25,445 bases of DNA. Origin: DAOPXV01 sp035352535. GTDB taxonomy: Bacteria; Muiribacteriota; UBA9980. The notes below the pieces were generated by a model. It was not told where the DNA came from and searched no databases. It worked only from the letters and a program-made list of their open reading frames with translations. The position numbers were made by a program, and so were the translations under genes. The first letter of the stretch is position 1; each line of letters begins with the position of its first letter. Of the stretch, positions 14,480-22,182 are shown one piece after another. The DNA is taken from assembly GCA_964545075.1 (NCBI GenBank), contig CAZJFS010000052.1, positions 1 through 25,445 on the forward strand, read 5' to 3'.

Positions 14480-16276
14480 ATGCTTTACTTAAATAACCAA
14501 AAAGGCTTCATATTATATTTCGCAATTGGAATAATGATGCTTATAGCGGTGCTGGTGTTCGCCTATAATACATTTGTCAGAGGCGACGCCGCGCTTACTT
14601 TTCACGTCGTTGACACCGAAACGTCGGATGCCATAACCCAGTCGGTCCTCAACATTACGATCAAGGAACTGTTCGAAAATATAAACGATTTTGACGTGGT
14701 CGTAGGGAAAAAAACGTACCTTAATTTAAGCAAAAATCCTTTTTTGAAGATATATAAGGACAAATACGGCGGTTCATTTTCCGCGGAAGCGTCTTTTACC
14801 GCGCTTACAAAATATCAGTTTCCGAAAACGGCGGGACTTAAGTCCATGCCGGACCCAAAAGAGGGATTCGGAACTATATTGATAGAAGTGGTTACAAGTT
14901 ATAAAGGCATCAGGCGTTATATGAAGGATGTGAGGGAATATAAGCTTGTAAATATAATTCCGCCGGTATATTCACATTTCACATTATTCGTAAGGGATGC
15001 CGGAAAATCAGCCGCCGGAAAGGAAGAACCCCTCAAGTATAATACCGTCATGTGCAATGACGCCGGCAAGTGCATTTCCGAAATTAAACCGCTATATCTT
15101 AATAATGGCAGCAGTTATACTTTTCCGCTGGAAAAACGCGGCTGGATATTTCTGGGCGGCGGCAAGATTGTGTTGAAACTCAGTCAAGGCTATGATGATT
15201 GCGGCGAAGCTTATCATCTTATACAGGACCCTACGCGAGTGGACCTTCCGACGGATGAATTTGTGATAGTCAACCGATATGTCGGCTTTTGCGATGAACT
15301 TAAAACCGAGGATAATATCACCGGCAAGGTTAAAGATTTTCGTTCGTCTTACTTTAAGCTATTTGCTGATGAAAAAGATCCTTCGTTTACGCTTGTTTTG
15401 GGCGACGTTTACAGGGCGTTTATAAAATTCGCAGCGGTTTTTGAAGTTGTAAAAGGCAAAATATTCAATCCCACGATTCTTCCATGGGTGCCGCCGGGAA
15501 CGGAGGGCACCAGTCTTCCTATATCCGAAAAGCTGGAAATTCTTCTCGAGGACTATAAAAATTATTCGAAGTATATGACAAATATCGTTATTTTGCCATA
15601 TAATAATTCATTTGATTTTTTATATGGTTTGAAACTTGAAGGCCGGCCGCAAACTTCTCCCCCCGAATATCTCAAAAATGAATTCAAATCAGTTTTGGAT
15701 TCGTCCGTTCAGCTATATCCGAACGACGGAAAGGTCAGCCTGTCGTCAGATCTCGAAAAGGAATATTTTTCAAATAATCTCAACTCGGTGAATATTGCCG
15801 ACTATTTTATGAGCCGCTCCGGAATGGCATTCGAATCAGAGGATGATTTTAAAAACTATTTAAAAAACACCGGCGGCCAGGTTTGCGGTATTTATTATTT
15901 AAAGTCGGGACTTAATTTTGCCTCTATCAACAAACTTACGGGCGGTGGAATAATCATCGCTGAGAAGGATATCGCGCTTTCGAAGTTCGAGAGCGACCTG
16001 CCGCTGAGTTTTGTGAGCCTTAACGGAGATATAAGCCTTGCGGGCGAACTTTTAAACGTATCGGCGACGGCCGTGAACGGAAAGATAACCAGCTCGCAGC
16101 CGATAAGGGTCAAAGGTTTCCTGGCCTGCGCCAAATTTAATCCTGAAGATAATAAGCAGGGCGGAAGTATAGTTTACGATCCCAATTTTAACCCTCAGTC
16201 CGATAATTACGGGAAATATAAAAAACTTATGATGGCGCCCAACTCTAATTACGTAATGAAAGGATTCGTGAAATGA
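14480..16276 (+). CDS. PilX/GspK-like pseudopilin (large)
   Basis: 598 residues. The N-terminus is prepilin-like: N-Q-K-G9 then F10-I-L-Y-F followed by about 20 hydrophobic residues, so cleavage would fall after G9. Position +5 is Phe and not Glu; missing Glu5 is typical of the tip pseudopilins PilX and GspK. The rest is a large soluble domain without a recognised signature. At ~600 residues it is much longer than usual PilX (~200) or GspK (~330). CGGAG (14470-14474) sits 5 nt before the ATG. The stop overlaps the next start by 4 nt (ATGA), so translation with the PilV-like gene is coupled. It probably serves in the priming tip complex of a pilus or type II secretion pseudopilus; its substrates may include the exported proteins nearby (inference). 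Confidence 0.65.
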   Translation: MLYLNNQKGFILYFAIGIMMLIAVLVFAYNTFVRGDAALTFHVVDTETSDAITQSVLNITIKELFENINDFDVVVGKKTYLNLSKNPFLKIYKDKYGGSFSAEASFTALTKYQFPKTAGLKSMPDPKEGFGTILIEVVTSYKGIRRYMKDVREYKLVNIIPPVYSHFTLFVRDAGKSAAGKEEPLKYNTVMCNDAGKCISEIKPLYLNNGSSYTFPLEKRGWIFLGGGKIVLKLSQGYDDCGEAYHLIQDPTRVDLPTDEFVIVNRYVGFCDELKTEDNITGKVKDFRSSYFKLFADEKDPSFTLVLGDVYRAFIKFAAVFEVVKGKIFNPTILPWVPPGTEGTSLPISEKLEILLEDYKNYSKYMTNIVILPYNNSFDFLYGLKLEGRPQTSPPEYLKNEFKSVLDSSVQLYPNDGKVSLSSDLEKEYFSNNLNSVNIADYFMSRSGMAFESEDDFKNYLKNTGGQVCGIYYLKSGLNFASINKLTGGGIIIAEKDIALSKFESDLPLSFVSLNGDISLAGELLNVSATAVNGKITSSQPIRVKGFLACAKFNPEDNKQGGSIVYDPNFNPQSDNYGKYKKLMMAPNSNYVMKGFVK

Positions 16277-16719
16277 TGCATAATTATTTTGTGAATCAAA
16301 AACGTATAAAAAATGGCGGATTTGGAAGCTTTATTGAAATTTTGATAGCCGTCGTGATAGTCAGCATGGGAGTTCTGTCGGTTTTCATGCTTTTAAGATC
16401 GAGCAATAAAGAAATGACTCTGAGCAAGGAATTTATCGCGGCTTCGAACGCCGCCAGCAGGGTGCTTGAGACGATGAAGGGGATTCCATACGACAAATTT
16501 CCCGTTACCAAGGGAATGGTGGGAATCAAAAATATAGCGTTTTTTGGCAAATTAGATGATAAAATACCGGGGCTTGACGATTTCGTGGCAAAGATCGGCA
16601 TCGACGAACTGGCCGGAGTCAAAATGATCGAAATAGAGATATCGTGGCAAGCGAGGGGGAAAGAATCCAATGCTGAAGTCAGTAAAATTGAATTCACGCT
16701 TTTTAAAACGCCGTTTTAA
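16273..16719 (+). CDS. PilV/GspI-like minor pseudopilin
   Basis: 148 residues. N-terminal segment K-N-G15-G16-F17-G-S-F-I-E22-I-L-I-A-V-V-I-V-S-M-G-V-L, closely like PilV/GspI (G-F-T-L-I-E-V-L-I-A). The Glu is in an odd register: cleavage before F17 places it at +6, and cleavage after G18 places it at +4, not the usual +5. This is either a tolerated variant or altered processing. The soluble part is short (about 100 residues). The start overlaps the stop of the preceding gene; AAAGGA lies about 8 nt upstream. It overlaps the next gene by 50 nt. Confidence 0.75.
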   Translation: MMHNYFVNQKRIKNGGFGSFIEILIAVVIVSMGVLSVFMLLRSSNKEMTLSKEFIAASNAASRVLETMKGIPYDKFPVTKGMVGIKNIAFFGKLDDKIPGLDDFVAKIGIDELAGVKMIEIEISWQARGKESNAEVSKIEFTLFKTPF

Positions 16720-17278
16720 TTCGGAAAACGCTTTTACTGTAGTCGAAATCCTGACCGTTATCGTTGTAAGCGCGATGCTGGTCACCGTTTTATGGCGCTT
16801 GTTTTCAAATACGTTTACGAACGTTAAGAGCGGAACCGAGCATGTCCATGTAACCAGATATTTCAGACTTGCGATGATGTATCTTAAAGACGACATGGAT
16901 AATTCGACGTCGCTTGAAATATTTGGAAATAAAGGCGATAGTATTCAAATAAAGAAAATAGTGAATATTGACGGACATGGCAATCCAGGATTCAGCGACG
17001 TGACTTATTCGAACGAAAACGGAAACATAAAAAGAGAGGAAAATGGCGCTAAAACGCTTATCGGCGATAACAAACAGGTAGAAATGAATTTCAGCGCGAA
17101 AAAAATATGCATGAATGAAGCTGATTATTCGAAATATGAAGTAAGTATATTGCTTTCAGGAAAAAATCTTAAAAATGAAAATGAGGTCGACAGCGTTGAA
17201 GTTGTCGTCACGCCGCAGATGATGATAAAAAACAAGGCTATAACATGGATACCAAATCCGGCGGTAACAACGCATTAA
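16670..17278 (+). CDS. PilW/GspJ-like minor pseudopilin
   Basis: 202 residues. The N-terminal segment E-N-A21-F22-T-V-V-E26-I-L-T-V-I-V-V-S-A-M-L-V matches PilW/GspJ prepilins with Glu at +5. Residue -1 is Ala, where prepilin peptidase normally needs Gly. A 21-residue basic leader precedes it, as in type IV prepilins. The C-terminal part is a beta-rich soluble domain. It begins inside the preceding gene (50-nt overlap) with a G-rich ribosome site (GAGGGGGA, 16653-16660), so the three pseudopilin genes are tightly packed. No major pilin, assembly ATPase or peptidase gene is in the window, so this set probably supplements machinery encoded elsewhere. Confidence 0.75.
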   Translation: MLKSVKLNSRFLKRRFNSENAFTVVEILTVIVVSAMLVTVLWRLFSNTFTNVKSGTEHVHVTRYFRLAMMYLKDDMDNSTSLEIFGNKGDSIQIKKIVNIDGHGNPGFSDVTYSNENGNIKREENGAKTLIGDNKQVEMNFSAKKICMNEADYSKYEVSILLSGKNLKNENEVDSVEVVVTPQMMIKNKAITWIPNPAVTTH

Positions 17279-17328
17279 CGGTCCTGGCTCCACTTTATGA
17301 TTGCGCATGGAAGCTGGCGCCGGGGAGA

Positions 17329-17358
17329 TCGACCTTGAAATTAAAATATTTTTATAAT
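17329..17358 (+). promoter_or_regulatory. Weaker sigma70 promoter candidate upstream of 17444
   Basis: TCGACC (17329-17334), 18-nt spacer, TATAAT (17353-17358). The -10 is perfect, the -35 is 4 of 6. It lies just upstream of the ECF-type element, so the gene could have two promoters. Confidence 0.4.
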
Positions 17359-17361
17359 AGT

Positions 17362-17393
17362 TGAAACTTTTTCCTGGAAATCGTGTCTAATTA
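17362..17393 (+). promoter_or_regulatory. ECF-sigma-type promoter candidate upstream of the second endoisopeptidase-like gene
   Basis: TGAAAC (17362-17367), 16-nt spacer, TGTCTAATTA (17384-17393). TGAAAC-N16 is the typical -35 and spacing of several ECF sigma factors. The 12 bases CGTGTCTAATTA are identical to 1131-1142. The start codon follows 51 nt later. Confidence 0.55.
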
Positions 17394-17443
17394 AATAGAA
17401 AGAAAAAAATTACGATAAAATCATTTTTCATTGGAGGTGGGGC

Positions 17444-18151
17444 ATGAAAAGAAAAATATTTTTTGGCTTTCTGATTATTCTTCTGATGTTTTTTCCGGCC
17501 GCCGCTAAATGCGAAGATCAAAGCATTGGGAAACAGTTTAAACCCAATCCTTCCACTCCCATGAAACCCTATTATATAAAAAATATCGAACCCGTGACCG
17601 CCGATAGCGCGGAGGCAGTGGTTGAAAAAGAGGTCAGGGATAACATACCGCTTCAGAACAAAGCAAATTCCTGGAGTGAAGTGGGTTTTACGATCCGCCC
17701 CGCGCAAAGTCAGAATCTTGAATCCACCGCTATGGCTCCCGCGAATGACCCGCAGATAAAAGCTATCGCCGACAAGCTCAAGGGCGCGACACCGCTGGAA
17801 ACCGCAAAAAATATATTTAAATTCGCCAATGACGGTACCGATTTTCAATATTATCTCAATTCTAAAAAAGGCGCTCTCGGAGCTTTGAATTCCAAGCAGG
17901 CCAACTGCTGCGATCAGTCGCATCTCGTAGTCGCGCTTTTGAGGGCGGCTGAAATACCTGCGAGATACGTGCACTGTAATCCCTGCAAGTTCCTGACAAG
18001 TGGAATGGTCGTAGGTCACGTTTGGCCTGAAGCTTATATCGATGGCAAATGGATTCCAATGGATACGACGAGTAATAAGAATGCCGTCGGTGAAACGAAT
18101 AACTTTAAGGCGATGGGAAAACAGAAACATTATTCGAAATTGCCGTTTTAA
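17444..18151 (+). CDS. Exported PeiW/PeiP-like transglutaminase-fold protein (second copy)
   Basis: 235 residues. Signal peptide (hydrophobic about 5-21), then about 85 residues of linker, then one transglutaminase-like domain (about 100-235). Catalytic features match the C-terminal domain of the protein at 2176: N-C155-C156-D-Q, H192 in G-H-V-W and D207 in M-D-T-T-S-N, with the shared ending L-P-F. The arrangement (N-C-C-D-Q, A-R-Y, C-K-F, G-H-V-W, D-x-T-S) is that of pseudomurein endoisopeptidases of methanogens and their phages. It lacks the N-terminal methanogen-type and C39-like domains, so it is a minimal version. GGAGGTGG (17433-17440) precedes the ATG. It lies 62 nt upstream of the ECF sigma gene and has its own ECF-type promoter candidate. 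Hydrolysis or transfer at an isopeptide bond in a cell wall is inferred. Confidence 0.78.
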   Translation: MKRKIFFGFLIILLMFFPAAAKCEDQSIGKQFKPNPSTPMKPYYIKNIEPVTADSAEAVVEKEVRDNIPLQNKANSWSEVGFTIRPAQSQNLESTAMAPANDPQIKAIADKLKGATPLETAKNIFKFANDGTDFQYYLNSKKGALGALNSKQANCCDQSHLVVALLRAAEIPARYVHCNPCKFLTSGMVVGHVWPEAYIDGKWIPMDTTSNKNAVGETNNFKAMGKQKHYSKLPF

Positions 18152-18165
18152 ATTAGCGGACTATG

Positions 18166-18174
18166 TGGTATAAT
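18166..18174 (+). promoter_or_regulatory. Extended -10 promoter of the ECF sigma gene
   Basis: TGG followed by TATAAT (TGn-TATAAT, 18166-18174) with no clear -35. The start of transcription would be near 18181, about 33 nt before the ATG at 18214. Confidence 0.55.
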
Positions 18175-18213
18175 ATGCGGCAGAATTTAACGTAGTAACG
18201 GGATGAATTATTA

Positions 18214-18711
18214 ATGCCAGATGACAAGTCCGCGGCCCTGGATGGGATGATAGAAAAATACGGAAAATATGTATTTGGAGTCGTGCGCTACTTTCTATAT
18301 GGGGAACCCCATGAAACGCACGAAGAAATCTACCAGGAAGTTTGGATGCGCGTGTGCAGGGGATTCGAAAAATTCGAATCGCGTTCGAAGATATCCACTT
18401 ATTTATATGTTATAGCTAAAAACACAGTGTTTTCGTTTCTTGAAAAAAAGAAGCGTGAGCGGACGGAAAGCCTTGAGGAACTGAAGGTTGAGCCTCAGGC
18501 CGTTATGCGCGACGAAGCGCTCAGGCTGACCCTGAAGGCGGCGATAGACGGACTTGGCGAGGATGAACAGAGACTTCTTTTATATAAATATACTCTTGAT
18601 ATGTCCTGCCGTGAGATAGCTGAAGAATTGTCTTTGAGCGAAGATAACGTGAAACAGAAGCTTTTAAGGCTTCGACGCAGGATGCGCGAGATCCTTGGCG
18701 ACTGCTTTTGA
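18214..18711 (+). CDS. ECF-family RNA polymerase sigma factor
   Basis: 165 residues, normal for ECF sigma factors (only regions 2 and 4). Region 2 (about 17-85) includes E-E-I-Y-Q-E-V-W-M-R-V (the sigma2 core-binding helix, usually D-x-x-Q-E-V-F) and W/Y-containing S-T-Y-L-Y-V-I-A-K-N, the -10-melting part. Region 4 (about 108-162) has the helix-turn-helix M-S-C-R-E-I-A-E-E-L-S-L-S-E-D-N-V-K-Q-K-L. It directs RNA polymerase to a set of stress- or surface-responsive promoters. The anti-sigma gene begins 14 nt after its stop. Candidate target promoters are the matching elements at 1111-1142 and 17362-17393. The ribosome site is weak (GGGATG). Confidence 0.9.
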   Translation: MPDDKSAALDGMIEKYGKYVFGVVRYFLYGEPHETHEEIYQEVWMRVCRGFEKFESRSKISTYLYVIAKNTVFSFLEKKKRERTESLEELKVEPQAVMRDEALRLTLKAAIDGLGEDEQRLLLYKYTLDMSCREIAEELSLSEDNVKQKLLRLRRRMREILGDCF

Positions 18712-18725
18712 GCGGAGGTGAGAAA

Positions 18726-19799
18726 ATGGACGATACTGCGAAAAAATGCTCCGGCATGGAAGACAATATAATATTATACGTTGACGGCGAGCTTTCTGAA
18801 GCCGAAAAACGTAATGTTGAAAGGCATATTGAATCATGTTCAAAATGCCGGAAATTGCATGAAAGTTATGCGAAATTGGATAAGGCGGCTTCGGCCCTCT
18901 TCGTATCGGAGCGTCCGTTGGTGAAAGTCCGTATCCAAAAGACTCTTGCTCAAAAAATTTTAGAGATGATCAGTGGATTGGCCGTATCGCAGCGTTTCGC
19001 GTTTCAGACGGCCGTGCTCGCCGCATTCATTTTCTCGGCGTTTTTCCTTTATCATGGATTCTTAGGTCCGAAACTATCTTCAAAGGCTGTTTTAGGTAGA
19101 TTCGTGTGTCCCAGGTTTCAGGCCGGAGTTGAACTCGAGCCTGTAGCCGGTTATTTCGGCGCCGGTGAAATCTTCGATGGCGCGACCGTAAAAGCGATCG
19201 AAACCGGGACTTTTTCATCCGATAAATTCAACGTTACTTTTAAATCCGGCGCGCAGGCAAAACTTGGCGCGAACGGAATAAAGCTTATCGCCGGAGCGAT
19301 CGATATAGATTATTTTAAGAAGCCCGCTCCGGTTGATTTTGAAATATCCACGCCGAATTCCCTAATTTTTATCAGGGGAACCAGGCTTGCCGTCAGTTAT
19401 TTAAATTCGGTCACGGAAGTTTCCGTCGTGGAAGGCCGCGTCGCCGTTATGAAAAAATCAGGCGAATTAATTCTCGTCGCGGGCGATGGAGCTATAATAA
19501 AAAAAGACGGCGAGCCATGGCGTCTGACGAAGAATGAAATTCACGTTGATATGCGAACCGGCGAGCTGGAGCTGAAAAAAAATAACGATCATAAGGCTTT
19601 GGATACGCTCTTGCGTATCGACTCCTCAAGATCTGAAAAAACAGGTCCTGTGGAAATAACCGTTAAAAACAACAATGAAGGCACTCAGCCCGTCGTCATC
19701 GAAAAAGGTCCCGTCGAGAAGCTCTTCGATTATGAAGTAGACCTTAATTCGATGGACGAAAAGACCAGGCGCCTGTTTTTTAAGAATAAACCGAGATAA
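18726..19799 (+). CDS. Membrane anti-sigma factor: ZAS zinc-finger, TM helix and FecR domain
   Basis: 357 residues. The cytoplasmic N-terminus carries the zinc-binding anti-sigma motif H34-x3-C38-x2-C41, preceded by the helix Y-V-D-G-E-L-S-E-A-E-K. A single TM helix spans about 91-113. The outside part contains a FecR domain (about 140-270: F-E-I-S-T-P-N-S-L-I-F-I-R-G-T-R-L-A-V and V-V-E-G-R-V-A-V) and a charged tail. The ZAS domain should sequester the sigma factor encoded upstream; the FecR domain probably senses a surface signal. This couples the RsrA/ChrR-type cytoplasmic module with the FecR-type outer module. ATG 18726 fits GGAGGTG (18714-18720); the in-frame TTG at 18708 is rejected because the ribosome site lies within it. 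The 3' end is 18 nt from the convergent kinase gene. Confidence 0.85.
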   Translation: MDDTAKKCSGMEDNIILYVDGELSEAEKRNVERHIESCSKCRKLHESYAKLDKAASALFVSERPLVKVRIQKTLAQKILEMISGLAVSQRFAFQTAVLAAFIFSAFFLYHGFLGPKLSSKAVLGRFVCPRFQAGVELEPVAGYFGAGEIFDGATVKAIETGTFSSDKFNVTFKSGAQAKLGANGIKLIAGAIDIDYFKKPAPVDFEISTPNSLIFIRGTRLAVSYLNSVTEVSVVEGRVAVMKKSGELILVAGDGAIIKKDGEPWRLTKNEIHVDMRTGELELKKNNDHKALDTLLRIDSSRSEKTGPVEITVKNNNEGTQPVVIEKGPVEKLFDYEVDLNSMDEKTRRLFFKNKPR

Positions 19800-19817
19800 A
19801 CATTTTTCCGCCGCCGG

Positions 19818-22148
19818 TCAATTTCCGCAATGCGGGATTGTAAAGTTGAAAACGCTTCCTTTTCCTATAACGGTTTCGGCCGATATTTTTCCGCCGTTTC
19901 TTTCGATAAAGTCTTTACAAAGGATAAGTCCGAGGCCGGAACCTTTTTCTTTATTCGTCCCAAATGTCGTATTGAAAATATTTGGATTAAAAAGATTTTC
20001 AAATATATCTTTTTTTATGCCTACGCCGTTGTCGGCCACGGCAACTTCTATGTATTTATCTTTTTTGAGCGCTGAAACGCTTATATCTCCGCCTTTAGAT
20101 GTGAATTTTATTGCATTGGACAACAGGTTTCTGATGACGAAATTGATCATATCATGATCGGCGAATACGAAAAATTCTTCGTCAAGCGCTAATGAAAGGC
20201 TTATATTCTTTTGAGTTGCGATAGTCGTTGATAATTGTATATTTTCAATAATGACGCCGTTGATTGAGAATATTGAAGGCATAAATTTTATGTTGTTCTG
20301 CTGGCATTTTGCCCAGTTCAAAAGATTTTCCAACAGATGGTAAGTTCTTTCTGACATTGTTTTCATTTCGGTCAGAAGATTCGCTTTCATATCTTCGTTA
20401 TTTTTACCGTCACCGGTCACAAATTCGAGCAACTGAAGAAATGAAGCGATGGGGCCGCGAAGGTCATGGGCAATTATTGAAAATAATTTATCTCTTGTCG
20501 CGATGGTTTCCTGCAGTTGTTTTTCCATTTCCTTCTGCCGGCTGACGTCGATATGGGTGCCTACCGCCCTTAGCGGTTCGTTGTTCGGGCCCCTTTCAAC
20601 TACCTTGCCGTGGTCGAGTATCCATTTCCATCCGCCATCCTTGATTTTCATGCGATGCGTCGTTTCATAACAATCGGTTTCTCCGTTCAGATGTTTCTTA
20701 AGAGTTTTCATGACGTTAGGCATATCTTCCGGGTGAACCAATTTTTCCCAGCTTTTGATGTCCGGTTCGATCTCGTTCTGCTCGTAACCTAGCATTTTAC
20801 ACCACTCTTCATTGAAATACACCGAACCGGTCACGACATTCCAGTCCCACAATCCTTCGTTTGAGCTTTCGATAGCGAGCTTTAACCTCAGTTCGCTTTC
20901 CCTCAAAAGATCCGTGATCGAATTTCTTTCGAAGGCATCCGAAATAATGTTTGAGGCGGTCCTGAGTAATTCGGTTTCTTCGATCGGCCATTCTCTTTTG
21001 ATGAGACATTCGTAAAAGCATATAAATCCGAAAAAATTATTTTGTACCATAAGAGGGCAAGCCAGGATAGACTTGACGCCCTGCGGCTCAAGAATGGCGA
21101 TAAGATCGGAAGGCAATTCATAAATATCGGTTGAAAAAATTCTGCCGTTTTCCTTGATTATTTTTTTAAATGAGGGCATTGTTTCATAAGGGATATAGTG
21201 AAGCTGAAACATACGAGGTTCGATTCCGGCGTTGCACCATTCAAATGTGTTGCGTACCGCTTTTCCGTCCATTATATTTTCAAATATGCAAACTCGGCTG
21301 ACTCCGGTTTGTTCTCCGATCAATTTAAGGACCTCTTCGATGTTTTCTCTCATGTTCCCGGCAAGGTTAAGTTTTTGCGATATGTTAGCGAGCAGAATCT
21401 GCTGGTTCAGGTAATATTTCAATTTACTTTCGGCTTTTTTAATTTCATTGATATTTATGGCCGAAGTAAAAACATATTCATGCGTATGGATCTTGATCTT
21501 ATCCGCCGAGAAAAGGCATGTTATGAGTTCACCCGTCTTGGATTTTATGACCAGTTCAAAATCGTCGAGTATTCCGTCGTCGAAAAACTTTTTCATCGCC
21601 GCCATGTGCTGATCATAATCATGAAAAATATCGAGTTCCCGTGAAGTTTTTCCTATGACTTCGCTTTCAGCGTAGCCGAGAGTTTCTAAAAACGTTTTAT
21701 TGACGTTAAGGTACACGCCGTTATCTAATGTGTTTATGGCCATAAGGGCGCGGCTGTGATTGAATATGCTCTGAAATTTTTCTTCCGAAAGCTTGGCCTC
21801 CGATAAGTTTCGGCTTATGCCGATAATGGCTTTTTGAGAATGCCACATACTTTCATAAACTATGGTTTCAACGGGTATATATTTATTATATTTCGTAAGC
21901 AGTGGCAGCGGGCATGACTTGCATTCTCCTTTCAGCATTTTTTCAATGATGATTTTCGCCTCTTCCCTGTATTCCGGCGGGTGAACCGTTAGAACGCTTT
22001 TGCCGTAAAGATCATCTTTCGAATAGCCGAGAAGTTTTGTTACGGCCTGGTTTATTTCGATGATATTGTATTCAAGGTCGAGAACGAAGAAAAAATTGTT
22101 TGCGAAATTGAAAAAATTTTTAAAATTGTTTTCATCCTGCGGGTTCAT
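19818..22148 (-). CDS. Soluble multi-PAS/GAF sensor histidine kinase
   Basis: 776 residues with no TM helix, so cytoplasmic sensing. Domains in order: PAS (about 10-125; F-V-L-D-L-E-Y-N-I-I-E-I-N), PAS (about 128-240), GAF (about 250-400; S-I-L-A-C-P-L), PAS_3 with PAC (about 415-540; G-L-W-D-W-N and L-V-H-P-E-D), HisKA with H561 in I-I-A-H-D-L-R-G-P-I, and HATPase (N-L-L-S-N-A-I-K-F, D-N-G-V-G-I, G-S-G-L-G-L). All catalytic boxes are intact, so it should be active; its partner receiver is not adjacent. ATG 22148 is used because AAAGGA lies 7 nt before it; GTG 22154 would be only 1 nt from that site. It follows the atypical kinase gene by 34 nt on the same strand. Confidence 0.9.
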   Translation of the reverse strand: MNPQDENNFKNFFNFANNFFFVLDLEYNIIEINQAVTKLLGYSKDDLYGKSVLTVHPPEYREEAKIIIEKMLKGECKSCPLPLLTKYNKYIPVETIVYESMWHSQKAIIGISRNLSEAKLSEEKFQSIFNHSRALMAINTLDNGVYLNVNKTFLETLGYAESEVIGKTSRELDIFHDYDQHMAAMKKFFDDGILDDFELVIKSKTGELITCLFSADKIKIHTHEYVFTSAININEIKKAESKLKYYLNQQILLANISQKLNLAGNMRENIEEVLKLIGEQTGVSRVCIFENIMDGKAVRNTFEWCNAGIEPRMFQLHYIPYETMPSFKKIIKENGRIFSTDIYELPSDLIAILEPQGVKSILACPLMVQNNFFGFICFYECLIKREWPIEETELLRTASNIISDAFERNSITDLLRESELRLKLAIESSNEGLWDWNVVTGSVYFNEEWCKMLGYEQNEIEPDIKSWEKLVHPEDMPNVMKTLKKHLNGETDCYETTHRMKIKDGGWKWILDHGKVVERGPNNEPLRAVGTHIDVSRQKEMEKQLQETIATRDKLFSIIAHDLRGPIASFLQLLEFVTGDGKNNEDMKANLLTEMKTMSERTYHLLENLLNWAKCQQNNIKFMPSIFSINGVIIENIQLSTTIATQKNISLSLALDEEFFVFADHDMINFVIRNLLSNAIKFTSKGGDISVSALKKDKYIEVAVADNGVGIKKDIFENLFNPNIFNTTFGTNKEKGSGLGLILCKDFIERNGGKISAETVIGKGSVFNFTIPHCGN

Positions 22149-22182
22149 GCGCACATCCTTTAAGCTAAGGCGAAATTTGATT

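Noticed and set aside
17387..18130. 247-codon open frame on the minus strand
   Set aside because: Antisense to a well-supported exported protein; no ribosome site, no domain, and composition typical of a shadow frame.
21198..21644. 148-codon open frame on the plus strand
   Set aside because: Lies inside the histidine kinase gene on the opposite strand; no ribosome site or recognisable domain.
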